A stretch of 64,000 bases of DNA from an uncultured Paracoccaceae bacterium (GCA_947503925.1 CANNFQ010000008.1:62001-126000); one strand, 5' to 3'. Shown: positions 36,977-47,071, counted from the first letter of the stretch. Notes: a model not told the origin generated them from the sequence alone. Numbers and translations: made by a program.

Positions 36977-38053
36977 CCAACCTTGCAGGTTCTTTTCAAT
37001 AAGGCCGGACAAGGCCGCGATATGCGCGTCATCATCGTTGAGGCAGGGGATATAGGTGAAATGCTTGCCACCGGCCTCTTCGAAGCTTTCCTTGATCTCT
37101 TCGTTGATTTCTTCGAGCGTTTCGATGCAATCGGCTGAAAAGGCGGGGGCGCAGACGGCGATATTCTTGATGCCGTCTTCCTCTGCAAGCCGGGCCACCT
37201 CTTCCACCGTATAGGGTTTCAGCCACTCCTCCGGCCCGAAACGCGATTGGAACGTCGTCACAATCTGCGTGTCATCCCATCCCAGCCGTTCTTTTAACAG
37301 CCGCGTCGTCTTCTGACACTGGCAATGATAGGGGTCACCTTCACGCAGATAGCGTTCTGGCACACCATGATAGGAACAGATCAGCTTTTCAGGTTTGACC
37401 TCTGCGGTGGCATAGGCGCGTTCGATCGATTGTGCTAAGGCGGCAATATAGGCGGGTTCATCGAAATAGGGCTCTACCACCCGGGCAATAGGTTGCCATT
37501 TTTCATCCATCAAGACGCGAAAAAATTGGTCATTCGCCGTTGCGGATGTGGCTCCTGCATAATGGGGATAAAGTGGGAAAAAGAGGATCTTGGTACAGCC
37601 AGCATCGACCATCTCGCGCACCTTGGATTTGGTTGATGGAGTGCCATAGCGCATGCAGAAATCTACGCGCACATCATCACCATAACGTTTGACCATCTCC
37701 GTCTTGATCGCGGCGGTCTGCGCCTTTGTGATTGTCATCAGGGGACTTTCATCCGCCTCTTCATTCCAGATCGATTTATAGGCGGCTCCGGAGGAAAATG
37801 GGCGTTTTGTCAGGATGACAAGCTGCAAAAGCGGCTGCCAGATCCAGGCGGAATAATCGATGACGCGCTTGTCGGACAGGAATTCGTTCAGATAGCGGCG
37901 CATCGACCAATAGTCAGTGCCATCCGGCGTGCCCAGATTGGCAAGCAGGATGCCAACGCGGGCGGGTTTGATTTGTGGGTGATCAGCGGCCGCATGCGCG
38001 GGGCATGATGCGGGCCGTTCTGTATTCTGACTTTGCGTGTCGAACATTTCCAT
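36968..38053 (-). CDS. hemH: Ferrochelatase
   Basis: HemH inserts Fe(II) into protoporphyrin IX in the last step of haem synthesis. The 361-residue protein has VGILLANLGTPDGTDYWSMRRYL near the N-terminus, FPLYPHYAGATSATAND, and the metal-site segment LICSYHGVPERYLREGDPYHCQC; CAPAFSADCIETLEEI closes the active-site region. The first 30 residues are a poorly conserved extension, so the start may be later. The 3' end overlaps the convergent chemoreceptor gene. Confidence 0.95.
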   Translation of the reverse strand: MEMFDTQSQNTERPASCPAHAAADHPQIKPARVGILLANLGTPDGTDYWSMRRYLNEFLSDKRVIDYSAWIWQPLLQLVILTKRPFSSGAAYKSIWNEEADESPLMTITKAQTAAIKTEMVKRYGDDVRVDFCMRYGTPSTKSKVREMVDAGCTKILFFPLYPHYAGATSATANDQFFRVLMDEKWQPIARVVEPYFDEPAYIAALAQSIERAYATAEVKPEKLICSYHGVPERYLREGDPYHCQCQKTTRLLKERLGWDDTQIVTTFQSRFGPEEWLKPYTVEEVARLAEEDGIKNIAVCAPAFSADCIETLEEINEEIKESFEEAGGKHFTYIPCLNDDDAHIAALSGLIEKNLQGWLG

Positions 38054-38105
38054 GCCTTCTTGAATAGCGTGATTACGGATGCAGTTAAATGGAATACGGC
38101 AGAGG

Positions 38106-38939
38106 TCAATCCTTGGATGGATCTAGGGTTGTTTCAATGGTGCCCAAAACGTCAGCCAAACGGGTTTTGGCACTGCCCGGACGCAGCGGTTTGGGCTGAC
38201 TATCCGACGGAGCCCATCCGGTGAGCGAGATGAGCTCGAACGTGGCGTTTACCCGCCCGTTCGTATCGCCAAAATTGTCGGCATAGATGGCAGTAGACTC
38301 GGCGATGATGGCGCGGCGTGTCAGATGCCTGACCCGACCCGCCAACGCGTTCGCCTCACCCATGCTGCGCAGATCGCGCATCAAATCAAATGCAGTCGCA
38401 TAGCTGGCTGACAGCATCGTACCATCCGCGACCGGCAAGGCGAAGCCAGCGCGTTGCAGCAGCCCGCCCAGGTCGCGTATCTCGCCCATCGGGGCGATCC
38501 GCGGGGAAAGACCACCGGTGATGCGCGCCTCGGCCTGCGCCATTGCGGCGCGCAGCTCATGCAAGGTCTGCCCGCCCAGAAAGCAGCCCATGAACAGCCC
38601 ATCAGGTTGCAGGGCTCGGCGGCATTGGACAAGCTGACCAACCGGGTCATTGGCCCAATGCAGGCTCATCATGTGCAAAACCAGATCATGCGCCCCGGCG
38701 CGCAGGGACAGCGCATCAGCATCGGATACGATAGTGGCCTCGGGGAATTCCGACCCCCAAAAATCTGGGAAACCAGTCACAATCGCGATGGATTGAAAGG
38801 TTCTGTTAACCTCTGTCAGTCTTTCCTTGATCTCAGCCGCTGCATGCGCGTGCAGAAACATCGCTGCAGGCGCTGCGCGGCTTCGGTTTCTGGCCAAGGC
38901 GGCCCGGTCGGTCATTTGCGGCATCTTCATGTCGGTCAT
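38106..38939 (-). CDS. SAM-dependent methyltransferase, BioC/NDUFAF5-like
   Basis: The 277-residue protein has methyltransferase pattern residues: DLVLHMMSLHWANDPVGQL is the post-motif region and LQPDGLFMGCFLGGQTLHELR is motif III plus the segment shared with BioC and mitochondrial NDUFAF5-type proteins. Alphaproteobacterial members are usually annotated simply as methyltransferases; a role in complex I assembly is one possibility. Its start codon is only 13 bases from that of divergent comF, so each gene's promoter must lie inside the other's coding region. No strong ribosome site is visible. Confidence 0.8.
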   Translation of the reverse strand: MTDMKMPQMTDRAALARNRSRAAPAAMFLHAHAAAEIKERLTEVNRTFQSIAIVTGFPDFWGSEFPEATIVSDADALSLRAGAHDLVLHMMSLHWANDPVGQLVQCRRALQPDGLFMGCFLGGQTLHELRAAMAQAEARITGGLSPRIAPMGEIRDLGGLLQRAGFALPVADGTMLSASYATAFDLMRDLRSMGEANALAGRVRHLTRRAIIAESTAIYADNFGDTNGRVNATFELISLTGWAPSDSQPKPLRPGSAKTRLADVLGTIETTLDPSKD

Positions 38940-38952
38940 TTAGGATGCATTC

Positions 38953-39675
38953 ATGCGGTTGCAAAGCATCATTCGATCTATCTACCCACCGCAATGCGTC
39001 TCTTGCGATGCGCCGACGGAGGCTGAATTCGGACTCTGCGGCCCCTGTTGGCGCGAAACAAAATTCATTGGCGGCACGATTTGTGACACATGTGGCACGC
39101 CCCTTCAGGGTGAAGCAGGCGATGACGTGCTGCAATGCGACAATTGCATGACTATCGCACGACCTTGGGTGCGGGGGCGGGCGGCGTTGATCTATACCGG
39201 TGTCGGGCGGACGCTTGTGCTGAGGCTCAAGCACGGGGATCGGACAGAACTTGCGCGACCAGCCGCGCAATGGCTGGCTCGGGTGGTACAAGAATTGGTC
39301 AATAAAAACAGCCTACTAATCCCCGTTCCTCTACATTGGGTGCGGTTGGCGCGGCGGCGTTACAATCAGGCGGCGTTGCTTGTCCATGCGCTGGGCGCAG
39401 AACTGGACAGGCCAGTTTGTGCTGATGGACTTTTGCGACCCCGCAAGACGGCCCCGCTGGAGGGGCACAGCCGGGATGCAAGGTTTGCCGCACTGGCGGG
39501 TGCGATCATCCCCAACCCGAAAAGGCTAGATGTGATCGCAGGCAAATCGGTGCTTTTGGTCGATGATGTGATGACGTCCGGGGCGACACTTGCCGCCAGT
39601 GCAGAGGCGGCCAAGGCCGCAGGTGCCGCGGATGTGTCGATTGTTACACTGGCAAGAGTGGTCAAAGACGCTTAA
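38953..39675 (+). CDS. comF: ComF-family phosphoribosyltransferase
   Basis: The 240-residue protein has an N-terminal zinc-finger-like part with four CxxC pairs (CVSC, CGPC, CDTC, CDNC) and a C-terminal PRTase domain with the PRPP loop VLLVDDVMTSGATLAA. ComF homologs take part in DNA uptake in competent bacteria but are also common in non-competent species. It begins a forward run comF - grxC - nitrilase-like - marR. Confidence 0.9.
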   Translation: MRLQSIIRSIYPPQCVSCDAPTEAEFGLCGPCWRETKFIGGTICDTCGTPLQGEAGDDVLQCDNCMTIARPWVRGRAALIYTGVGRTLVLRLKHGDRTELARPAAQWLARVVQELVNKNSLLIPVPLHWVRLARRRYNQAALLVHALGAELDRPVCADGLLRPRKTAPLEGHSRDARFAALAGAIIPNPKRLDVIAGKSVLLVDDVMTSGATLAASAEAAKAAGAADVSIVTLARVVKDA

Positions 39676-39706
39676 ATGATCGGGGAACCGACCAAGGAAG
39701 CCGATC

Positions 39707-39964
39707 ATGAGTAGCGTTGAACTTTACACCAAACCGACCTGCGGCTTTTGCCTGATGGCAAAACGACTGCTGTCCAAGAAAGGCGTCAGCTTTAGCGAGG
39801 TAAACATCAGCGCGCAGCCTGACCGGCGAGCCGAGATGATCCAGCGCGCCCAAGGTGGCACAACCGTTCCGCAGATTTTCATCAACGGGGCGCATGTTGG
39901 CGGTTTTGATGATCTCTATGCGCTTGAAAACAGTGGCAAGCTGGATGCCATGCTGGCCGCATGA
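39707..39964 (+). CDS. grxC: Glutaredoxin 3 with CGFC active site
   Basis: The 85-residue protein is a small dithiol glutaredoxin. The active site is C12-G-F-C15 instead of the classical CPYC. The GSH-binding TVPQIFINGAHVGGFDD segment is normal. It reduces protein disulfides or glutathionylated proteins using glutathione. An AAGGAAG ribosome site precedes the ATG. It overlaps the next gene by four bases. Confidence 0.92.
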   Translation: MSSVELYTKPTCGFCLMAKRLLSKKGVSFSEVNISAQPDRRAEMIQRAQGGTTVPQIFINGAHVGGFDDLYALENSGKLDAMLAA

Positions 39965-40797
39965 AAGCGGCGCTTGTCCAACTGAACGCAACCGATGATC
40001 CGGCAGCCAACCTGCCGGTCACCCGTGACCTAGTCGATCAAGCGGCGCGGCAAGGGGCGGAATTCGTGCTAACGCCGGAGGTCACGAATTGCGTTTCAAA
40101 CAGCCGGTCGCATCAGGCAGAAGTGCTGCAACACGAAACTGATGACATTACGTTGGCCGGTTTGCGGGATTCGGCGCGGGCGCATGGCATCTGGCTATCG
40201 ATCGGGTCGCTTGGGCTCAAGACGGATGACCCTGATGGCCGATTTGCCAACCGGTCCTTCCTGATTGCCCCGGATGGCGGGATCGTCGCGCGCTACGACA
40301 AGATTCACATGTTTGATGTTGCAGTTACGGCCACGGAAACTTTTCAGGAATCTGCAGGGTACAGGCCGGGCAATCGCGCTGTGATCGCCAATACCGGGTT
40401 CGGGCGGGTTGGGCTTAGTATCTGTTATGACATCCGTTTTGCCTATTTGCACCGGGCACTGGCGCAGGCCGGGGCAGAGATCCTGCTGATCCCCGCCGCG
40501 TTTTCGCCGGTGACCGGGACGGCGCATTGGGAACCGTTATTGCGTGCGCGTGCCATCGAAACCGGATGTTACGTCCTGGCGGCGGCACAGACCGGGCAGC
40601 ATGCATTCGGAAAGGGGAAGCCACGCGCAACCTACGGGCATAGTATGGCGATCTCCCCCTGGGGTGAGGTTCTGGTTGATATGGGGACCTCGCCGGGGCT
40701 GGCGATGGTTGATCTTGACCTTGTGGAAGTGTCAAAAAGCCGCAAACGTATCGCGGCGCTGACACATGATCGCGCTTTTGAGGGCCCTGATGTCTGA
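39961..40797 (+). CDS. Carbon-nitrogen hydrolase (Nit1-like amidase)
   Basis: The 278-residue nitrilase-superfamily enzyme has the full catalytic triad: E40 (TPEVTN), K114 (YDKIHMFDV) and C155 (LSICYDIRF). The pattern and length fit Nit1-type amidases, which hydrolyse deaminated glutathione, and its position directly after glutaredoxin supports a glutathione-related job. That link is inference. It overlaps grxC by four bases and the MarR gene by eight. Confidence 0.88.
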   Translation: MKAALVQLNATDDPAANLPVTRDLVDQAARQGAEFVLTPEVTNCVSNSRSHQAEVLQHETDDITLAGLRDSARAHGIWLSIGSLGLKTDDPDGRFANRSFLIAPDGGIVARYDKIHMFDVAVTATETFQESAGYRPGNRAVIANTGFGRVGLSICYDIRFAYLHRALAQAGAEILLIPAAFSPVTGTAHWEPLLRARAIETGCYVLAAAQTGQHAFGKGKPRATYGHSMAISPWGEVLVDMGTSPGLAMVDLDLVEVSKSRKRIAALTHDRAFEGPDV

Positions 40798-41233
40798 CGC
40801 ATCGCAAAGTCTGGCTGTTTCGCTATTTAGTGAGATCCTGATCGTGGACCAATTGGCCCGCGCCTCCGTGGCCAAGGTTCTGCCCAAAGGGATGGAGTTG
40901 TCGCATTTTGCCGTGCTTAACCATCTTGCCCAATCGGGGGAGGAACGGACGCCCGCCCAGCTTGCCAAGACATTCCACCTAACGCGGGGGGCCATGACCA
41001 ACACGCTGCATAAATTGGAATGGGCCGGCTGGGTGCATATCCGCCCCGATTGGGATGATGCACGGCGCAAACTGGTGGCGATCAGCCCATCTGGTTTGTC
41101 GGCGCGCGACGCGGCCTTAGCGGCAATTGCGCCTGTCATTGCCGATGTTGTTCATAAGGTCGGTGAGGAAAAGGTGCGTACGGCTTTGCCCGTTTTGCGC
41201 GCGATGCGGCAAAAACTGAACGACCTGGAATAG
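40790..41233 (+). CDS. MarR-family transcriptional regulator
   Basis: I chose the ATG at 40790 (MSDASQSLAVSLFSEILIVDQ), preceded by GAGGG, giving 147 residues. The winged helix is clear: TPAQLAKTFHLTRGAMTNTLHKLEWAGWVHIRPDWDDARRKLVAISP. MarR proteins usually repress nearby or own genes and respond to small aromatic or oxidising ligands. It is the end of the comF run and converges on ubiG, 80 bases away. Target genes are unknown. Confidence 0.88.
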   Translation: MSDASQSLAVSLFSEILIVDQLARASVAKVLPKGMELSHFAVLNHLAQSGEERTPAQLAKTFHLTRGAMTNTLHKLEWAGWVHIRPDWDDARRKLVAISPSGLSARDAALAAIAPVIADVVHKVGEEKVRTALPVLRAMRQKLNDLE

Positions 41234-41313
41234 GTTTCTGCCGAGATGATCTGCGGGAACAAACCTGTGAACGCAGATTTTCCCGACCTCGCACCCGACC
41301 GCCACGGTAGCAA

Positions 41314-42063
41314 TCAGGCTGGTTTTGTGGCCGCTGTCACATAATTCACCGAAAGGTCCCGGTCCGAAATTGACCATGTAAATCGCGCAAAGTTGAACAC
41401 GAAACCTTTGCGATCCACTGGTGTCATCCCGGCTTTTTCGATCAGGCCAAAGAGCTCCTCTGGCGTAATGAATTTTGACCATTCATGCGTTCCCTTGGGC
41501 AGCCATCGCATCACCCATTCAGCCCCGACAATTGCCATAGCAAAGGATTTCGGGTTCCGGTTGATGGTTGAACAGATATGGATGCCACCTGGTTTCATCA
41601 GCGCATGACAAGCATTCAGATAGGCCTGTGGGTCAGCCACATGTTCGACCACTTCCATGTTTAGAACGGCATCAAACTGTTCGCCCGCTTCTGCCAACGC
41701 TTCCGCAGTCGTATGGCGATAGTCGATCTGCAAACCAGATTGTTCTGCATGGATGCGGGCCACGGGGATGTTACGCTCTGCCGCATCTGCCCCTACAATT
41801 GTGGCGCCCAGCCTGGCCATCGGTTCACATAGCAGACCGCCGCCGCAGCCGATATCCAGAATCCGCAATCCTTCAAACGGGGCGGGTGTGGTCAGGTCGC
41901 GCCCGAATTCTGCCGCGATCTGTGATGTGATGTAGTCAAGGCGCACAGAGTTCATCATATGAAGCGGCTTGAACTTGCCGTTCAGATCCCACCATTCAGC
42001 CGCCATAGCCTCGAACTTCGCAATCTCGGACGGGTCAACAGTATTGGTGATGGTGGCGGACAT
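41314..42063 (-). CDS. ubiG: Ubiquinone biosynthesis O-methyltransferase UbiG
   Basis: UbiG performs both O-methylations of ubiquinone synthesis. The start chosen is ATG at 42063 ([20 protein letters not shown]), which gives 249 residues and removes an unsupported 20-residue extension. Diagnostic segments are [25 protein letters not shown], the SAM motif [21 protein letters not shown] and [32 protein letters not shown]. It is divergent from the peptidase gene with only 52 bases between start codons. Confidence 0.96.
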   Translation of the reverse strand: MSATITNTVDPSEIAKFEAMAAEWWDLNGKFKPLHMMNSVRLDYITSQIAAEFGRDLTTPAPFEGLRILDIGCGGGLLCEPMARLGATIVGADAAERNIPVARIHAEQSGLQIDYRHTTAEALAEAGEQFDAVLNMEVVEHVADPQAYLNACHALMKPGGIHICSTINRNPKSFAMAIVGAEWVMRWLPKGTHEWSKFITPEELFGLIEKAGMTPVDRKGFVFNFARFTWSISDRDLSVNYVTAATKPA

Positions 42064-42115
42064 TTTAGGGCTCCGAATGATGGTCAGACGTGTCGATACG
42101 CGATATAGGACGCAT

Positions 42116-43111
42116 ATGGACAAAGTCGTAGGACAAAAGCGCCCAGGTGCACATCTTTATCAGCCGATTGACCCGTTTGATCAGCGGATGATCGACATGG
42201 GCGATGGCCATCGGATTTACGTCGAGCAATGCGGCAATCCTGATGGGGTGCCGGTGGTTGTACTGCATGGCGGGCCCGGTGGCGGGTGCAGTCCGGCCAT
42301 GCGGCGGTATTTCGATCCAAATATCTTTCGGATTGTACTCTTTGATCAGCGCGGATGTGGCCGGTCGCGCCCACATGCAAGTGTTGAGGCAAACACAACC
42401 TGGCATCTGGTAGCCGATATTGAACGTCTTCGCGAAACCTTGCAGATCGAACGCTGGATTGTTTTTGGCGGTAGCTGGGGGGCAACGCTTGCCCTGATCT
42501 ATGCGCAGGCGCATCCTGATCAGGTGGCGGCACTGACCCTGCGTGGCGTTTTCCTGATGACCAAACCGGAACTGGACTGGTTCTATGGTGGCGGTGCGGG
42601 GAAGTTCTGGCCTGATCTGTGGGCTCGGTTCACCGACCTGATCCCGGAGGATGAACAAGACGACCTGATTGGCGCCTATCACCGGAGGTTGTTTTCCGGC
42701 GATCTGCCGCTTGAGACGCGGTACGCGCGGGCCTGGGCGTCTTGGGAAAACGCGCTGGCGTCGATTGATAATGACGGGATCACCGGCGAAAGCCCAGCGG
42801 ATTACGCACGCGCCTTTGCCCGGCTTGAAAACCACTATTTCTACAATGGCGGTTTTCTGAAAGAGGACCAGCAAATTCTGCATCCGGACCAGATGGCCCG
42901 GATTGCCGAGATACCGGGCGTCATCGTGCAGGGGCGCTATGACATGATTTGCCCACCGGTTTCGGCCCACAAACTGGCGCGGGCCTGGCCTGAATCGCGG
43001 CTCACTTTCATCGGACGGGCCGGGCACGCGCTGTCAGAGCCGGGAATCAGTGCGGAACTGGTCCGCGCCATGGACCTGATGGGCGCACAAAGGGGCGTTC
43101 TGGGGCTTTAG
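42116..43111 (+). CDS. pip: Proline iminopeptidase
   Basis: This alpha/beta hydrolase releases N-terminal proline from peptides. The ATG at 42116 ([10 protein letters not shown]) follows TAGGA and gives 331 residues, the usual size. The oxyanion segment HGGPGGG is at residues 51-57 and the nucleophile motif GGSWGA has S120. The C-terminal GRAGHA likely holds the catalytic His. A peptide-type ABC importer begins 70 bases downstream on the same strand, so imported peptides could be substrates, but joint regulation is not shown. Confidence 0.93.
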   Translation: MDKVVGQKRPGAHLYQPIDPFDQRMIDMGDGHRIYVEQCGNPDGVPVVVLHGGPGGGCSPAMRRYFDPNIFRIVLFDQRGCGRSRPHASVEANTTWHLVADIERLRETLQIERWIVFGGSWGATLALIYAQAHPDQVAALTLRGVFLMTKPELDWFYGGGAGKFWPDLWARFTDLIPEDEQDDLIGAYHRRLFSGDLPLETRYARAWASWENALASIDNDGITGESPADYARAFARLENHYFYNGGFLKEDQQILHPDQMARIAEIPGVIVQGRYDMICPPVSAHKLARAWPESRLTFIGRAGHALSEPGISAELVRAMDLMGAQRGVLGL

Positions 43112-43181
43112 ACCGGCTGAAAGGGTTTACAGATCAAACCAGCCCGTTAAGGTTTACCTAAATAATGGGGAATCCAGACTT

Positions 43182-44174
43182 TTGGGCAACGTCCTGACGA
43201 TCATCCTACAGCGCTTGGCACTGGGCGCGCTGACACTGCTTATCGTTTCCATCGTGATCTTTGTGGCAGTCAACCTGCTGCCGGGTGACTTTGCACAGAA
43301 CATTCTCGGGCAAGGGGCCACGCCAGAGGCGGTCGATTCCATCCGCCGCGATCTTGGACTCGACCAACCACCGGTCACCCGCTATTTCGACTGGCTGGGC
43401 GGTGTTCTGCAGGGTGACCTAGGAACAAGTTTCGCGCAGGCGAACTTTGCCAGCTTTACCGGAACAGATTCGGGTGCTACGACCGTGGCTGCACAAATCG
43501 CGCCCCGTTTCGCCAATACCATGTTTCTTGCCATGGTGACGGCGATTATTGCGGTGCCGCTGTCGATCACACTCGGGGTTCTGGCTGCACTGTATCGCAA
43601 TTCGGTGTTTGACCGCGCGGCGAATATTACCACTTTGTCGTCAATCTCCAGCCCGGAATTCTTTCTGGCGTATATTCTGATCCTGTTTCTGGCAGTGCTG
43701 AACCCGATCTTGCCATCGCTGTCGAATATCTATGAAGGCATGGCGTTCAGCGAGCGGTTGCAGAAATCGCTGCTCCCCGCGCTGACGCTCACGCTGGTGG
43801 TGACTGCGCATATGATGCGGATGACACGCGCGGCGATCATCAATCTGCTGGCATCCCCTTACATCGAAATGGCCCGGCTGAAGGGGCTGTCGCCAATGCG
43901 GGTCATTGTCAAACACGCGCTGCCCAACGCGCTGGCCCCGATCATCAACGTCATCGCACTGAACCTTGCCTATCTGATCACCGGCGTTGTCGTGGTCGAG
44001 GTGGTGTTCGTCTATCCGGGCATTGGTCAGCTATTCGTCGATAGCGTGAAAATCCGCGACATTCCCGTTGTGCAGGCCTGCTGCCTGATCTTTGCAACGG
44101 CATATATCCTGTTGAACCTGACGGCCGACATCATGTCGATCCTGTCCAACCCACGGCTGAGGCATCCGAAATGA
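43182..44174 (+). CDS. Peptide-type ABC transporter permease 1 (DppB-like)
   Basis: The 330-residue protein has six hydrophobic segments and the binding-protein-dependent permease loop (ARLKGLSPMRVIVKHALPNALAPI). A TTG start at 43182 is used; the first helix begins almost immediately (IILQRLALGALTLLIVSIVIF), so a later start is unlikely. With the next three genes it makes a full oligopeptide/dipeptide-type importer. Transcription probably begins in the 70-base gap after pip. Overlaps permease 2 by four bases. Confidence 0.88.
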   Translation: MGNVLTIILQRLALGALTLLIVSIVIFVAVNLLPGDFAQNILGQGATPEAVDSIRRDLGLDQPPVTRYFDWLGGVLQGDLGTSFAQANFASFTGTDSGATTVAAQIAPRFANTMFLAMVTAIIAVPLSITLGVLAALYRNSVFDRAANITTLSSISSPEFFLAYILILFLAVLNPILPSLSNIYEGMAFSERLQKSLLPALTLTLVVTAHMMRMTRAAIINLLASPYIEMARLKGLSPMRVIVKHALPNALAPIINVIALNLAYLITGVVVVEVVFVYPGIGQLFVDSVKIRDIPVVQACCLIFATAYILLNLTADIMSILSNPRLRHPK

Positions 44175-45367
44175 TCTGGTTTGTTGCAGCACTTCTGGGA
44201 ATGGCCGCCATTGCATGGGTGTTCCGGTTCGCGGGCCAAACAGTCACCGGCAACGCGCCCAGATTCCGCGATATGCCTTATGGCGTGGCCTATGGCTATG
44301 TTCTGGGCACGGTTGTGGTGCTTTGGCTGGCATGGGCCTACATGCAAGGCCTTAGCGAAGACACCGCGATCGCCAACAAGTTCTTCTTCCTGCGCATCGC
44401 CATTGAAGGGTTCATCATCTTTGCCATCGCGGCATGGCTGTTCCGCATTCTGGGCCGCACCATCGGCACCGCATGGAGCCGCAAGATGTTCCGCTCCATG
44501 CCGCTTACGGCATCTTTCGGCATCCTGACGATCCTGATCTACGCCATTCTGGCGATCTTTGCCCCGGCATTCGCGCCTTACGGGCAAGAACAGATCATTC
44601 CAGGTGTGGCCGCAAATATCGTCCCCGGTGGGGACGTGGCGCTGGGCGGCAACCCTGACTTTCCTTTGGGCACGGACCAGATCGGGCGCGATATCATGAG
44701 CCGCCTGATATATGGCGCCCAGAACACCGTCGGCATTGCTTTTGCAACGACGCTTCTGGCTTTCCTTCTGGGTGGCACATTTGGGTTTCTGGCCGCGACA
44801 TTGGGCGGTTGGCTCGATCAGATTCTGTCGCGACTCGTCGATGTGCTGATGGCCATTCCATCGCTGATTTTTGCCCTGTTGTTGATGACCATCGCCAGCG
44901 TCTGGGCACCACAACTGGGGATACCATTGACCGTCTTTATGGTGCTGATCATTGCCGTTATCGATAGCACGCGGGTATTCCGGCTTGCGCGCGCCGTTGG
45001 GCAGAACATCGTCGTGATGGACTATATCGAGGCGGCGAAGCTCCGCGGTGAAGGTCTCGGCTATCTGGTCTTCAAGGAAATCTTGCCAAACGCCACGGCC
45101 CCTTTGCTTGCCGAATTTGGCCTGCGCTTCTGCTTTGTCTTCCTGACAATTGCTGCGCTGTCCTTCCTCGGTGTCGGCATTCAGCCACCGCTCGCCGACT
45201 GGGGCACTATGGTGCGCGATCTGGGTGGTTTCGTGAATTACGCACAATTCGCACCATTGGCGGCAACCGCGCCACTGCTGGCCGCCGGGGCCATCGCCCT
45301 GCTGACCGTGGCGGTAAATTTTGTGGTGGACTGGATGCTGCACAAATCCTCGGGGCTGAAAGAATGA
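44171..45367 (+). CDS. Peptide-type ABC transporter permease 2 (DppC-like, long N-terminus)
   Basis: The 398-residue permease carries the same cytoplasmic loop (EAAKLRGEGLGYLVFKEILPNATAPLLAE) and about six core helices. It has roughly 110 extra N-terminal residues with about three added hydrophobic segments before the usual start of a DppC protein. GTDQIGRDIMSRLIYGAQNT is the conserved periplasmic segment of this subunit. Overlaps the ATPase gene by four bases. Substrate is not predictable. Confidence 0.88.
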   Translation: MIWFVAALLGMAAIAWVFRFAGQTVTGNAPRFRDMPYGVAYGYVLGTVVVLWLAWAYMQGLSEDTAIANKFFFLRIAIEGFIIFAIAAWLFRILGRTIGTAWSRKMFRSMPLTASFGILTILIYAILAIFAPAFAPYGQEQIIPGVAANIVPGGDVALGGNPDFPLGTDQIGRDIMSRLIYGAQNTVGIAFATTLLAFLLGGTFGFLAATLGGWLDQILSRLVDVLMAIPSLIFALLLMTIASVWAPQLGIPLTVFMVLIIAVIDSTRVFRLARAVGQNIVVMDYIEAAKLRGEGLGYLVFKEILPNATAPLLAEFGLRFCFVFLTIAALSFLGVGIQPPLADWGTMVRDLGGFVNYAQFAPLAATAPLLAAGAIALLTVAVNFVVDWMLHKSSGLKE

Positions 45368-47016
45368 CCGATGAACCCCCCCTCGTTAAGATCCGCGGTA
45401 TCAAGCTTGAAGGCCGCAGCGATGAAACCTGGAACCCCATCATCAATGGCGTTGATCTGACCCTTGCCCGAGGCGAGGTGCTGGGCCTGATCGGTGAGTC
45501 CGGAGCTGGCAAATCTACGCTTGGTCTTGCGGCGATGGGCTATACAAGAGATGGGGTGCGGATCAGCGACGGCACAGTGGAGTTTGACGGCATCGACCTA
45601 CTCACCGCCTCAGCGGCGATCAAACGCGACCTGTTGGGCAAACGGATCGCCTACGTCGCCCAATCCGCTGCAGCTAGCTTCAACCCGGCCCACAAACTGA
45701 TGGAGCAGCATGTCGAAGGGCCGGTGCAGCACGGGGTCAATGATCGCGGCTCCAGCGAAGAAGACGGAATCGAGCTTTATCGGAAATTGCGACTGCCAAA
45801 CCCCGACGAAATCGGATTCCGCTATCCGCATCAAGTCTCTGGCGGGCAGTTGCAACGTGCGATGACGGCCATGGCAATGTCCTGCCGGCCCGACTTGATC
45901 ATCTTTGACGAACCGACAACCGCACTTGATGTGACGACGCAGATCGAGGTTTTGGCATCGATCCGCGATATCGTGGAACAATATAATACCGCCGCGATCT
46001 ACATCACGCACGATCTGGCGGTCGTGGCGCAGATGGCCGACCGGATCAAGGTGTTGTTGAAAGGGGACGAGGTGGAAACCGCTGACACCCGCACTATGTT
46101 GTCAGCGCCCACACAGGAATACACCAAATCACTTTGGGCCGTGCGAAGCTTTGAACGGCCCAAGAAACCGGCCGTCTCAACCGGCGCGGTGCCTGTTATC
46201 AGCGTACAAAACGTCGATGCTGCCTATGGGAAAGTGCCGGTGCTTTATGACGTGAGTTTTGACATGCATAGCGGGCGGACCGTCGCTGTGGTGGGGGAAA
46301 GCGGATCGGGCAAATCAACCACAGCACGCTGCATCACAGGGCTTTTGCCACCCACCGCAGGGCAAATCATGTTGGATGGTGAGGTGCTGCCAGCAGATTA
46401 CCGCAAGCGTAGTAAGGATCAGCTGCGGCAGGTCCAGATGATCTATCAGATGGCCGATACGGCCCTGAACCCGCGTATGTCGATCGGTCAGATCATCGCC
46501 CGTCCCGTCCAATTTTATCTTGGGCTGACCGGGGCGGAAAAACGCAAGCGGGTGGATGCGCTGCTGGAAGAGATTGAACTGGAACCAACGGAATATTACA
46601 ACCGGCTGCCATCCGAACTGTCAGGCGGACAAAAACAGCGGATCGGGATTGCGCGGGCGCTGGCAGCAGAACCAAAATTCATCATCTGTGATGAGGTGAC
46701 ATCAGCGCTCGACCAACTTGTGGCCGAAGGTATTCTGCGACTATTGGCGCGATTGCAGGATCAGCTGTCGCTTTCTTATATGTTCATCACGCATGACCTT
46801 GCGACGGTACGGGCTATCGCGGATGAGGTGGTCGTGATGAAGGACGGGCGCGTGATCGAACAGGGCGACAAAGACGAAATGTTCCGGCCGCCCCATCACG
46901 CCTATACTGATCTTTTGTTGTCATCTGTGCCGGAAATGGACCCGGATTGGCTGTCAAATCTGCTGGCTGAACGCGGAGTTGATAACATCGGCGATGCCGC
47001 AGTTGATAAGATGTAA
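45364..47016 (+). CDS. Peptide-type ABC transporter ATPase, two fused ATPase domains (DppD-DppF-like)
   Basis: The 550-residue protein fuses both ATPases. Domain 1: Walker A GESGAGKST (residues 44-52), Q-loop YVAQSAAASFNP, signature SGGQLQR, Walker B LIIFDEPTTALD. Domain 2: GESGSGKST, YQMADTALNPRMS, SGGQKQRIGIARA and FIICDEVTSALD. Both appear active. One gene therefore supplies what is often two separate subunits. The substrate-binding protein follows after 55 bases, last in the operon rather than first. Confidence 0.92.
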   Translation: MTDEPPLVKIRGIKLEGRSDETWNPIINGVDLTLARGEVLGLIGESGAGKSTLGLAAMGYTRDGVRISDGTVEFDGIDLLTASAAIKRDLLGKRIAYVAQSAAASFNPAHKLMEQHVEGPVQHGVNDRGSSEEDGIELYRKLRLPNPDEIGFRYPHQVSGGQLQRAMTAMAMSCRPDLIIFDEPTTALDVTTQIEVLASIRDIVEQYNTAAIYITHDLAVVAQMADRIKVLLKGDEVETADTRTMLSAPTQEYTKSLWAVRSFERPKKPAVSTGAVPVISVQNVDAAYGKVPVLYDVSFDMHSGRTVAVVGESGSGKSTTARCITGLLPPTAGQIMLDGEVLPADYRKRSKDQLRQVQMIYQMADTALNPRMSIGQIIARPVQFYLGLTGAEKRKRVDALLEEIELEPTEYYNRLPSELSGGQKQRIGIARALAAEPKFIICDEVTSALDQLVAEGILRLLARLQDQLSLSYMFITHDLATVRAIADEVVVMKDGRVIEQGDKDEMFRPPHHAYTDLLLSSVPEMDPDWLSNLLAERGVDNIGDAAVDKM

Positions 47017-47071
47017 AACGAATCAAACGGCATGGACATGTCGTCAAAAGTAAAACAGGGAGAAACTCACG

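Noticed and set aside
41249-41278. ATCTGCG ... CGCAGAT stem after the MarR gene as a terminator
   Set aside because: The 16-base loop and only four T after the stem make it weak; could be chance between converging genes.
44027-45343. A 438-codon open frame on the minus strand opposite the permease genes
   Set aside because: It is a shadow of two well-supported permeases, has His/Gln/Arg-rich composition, no domain and no ribosome site.
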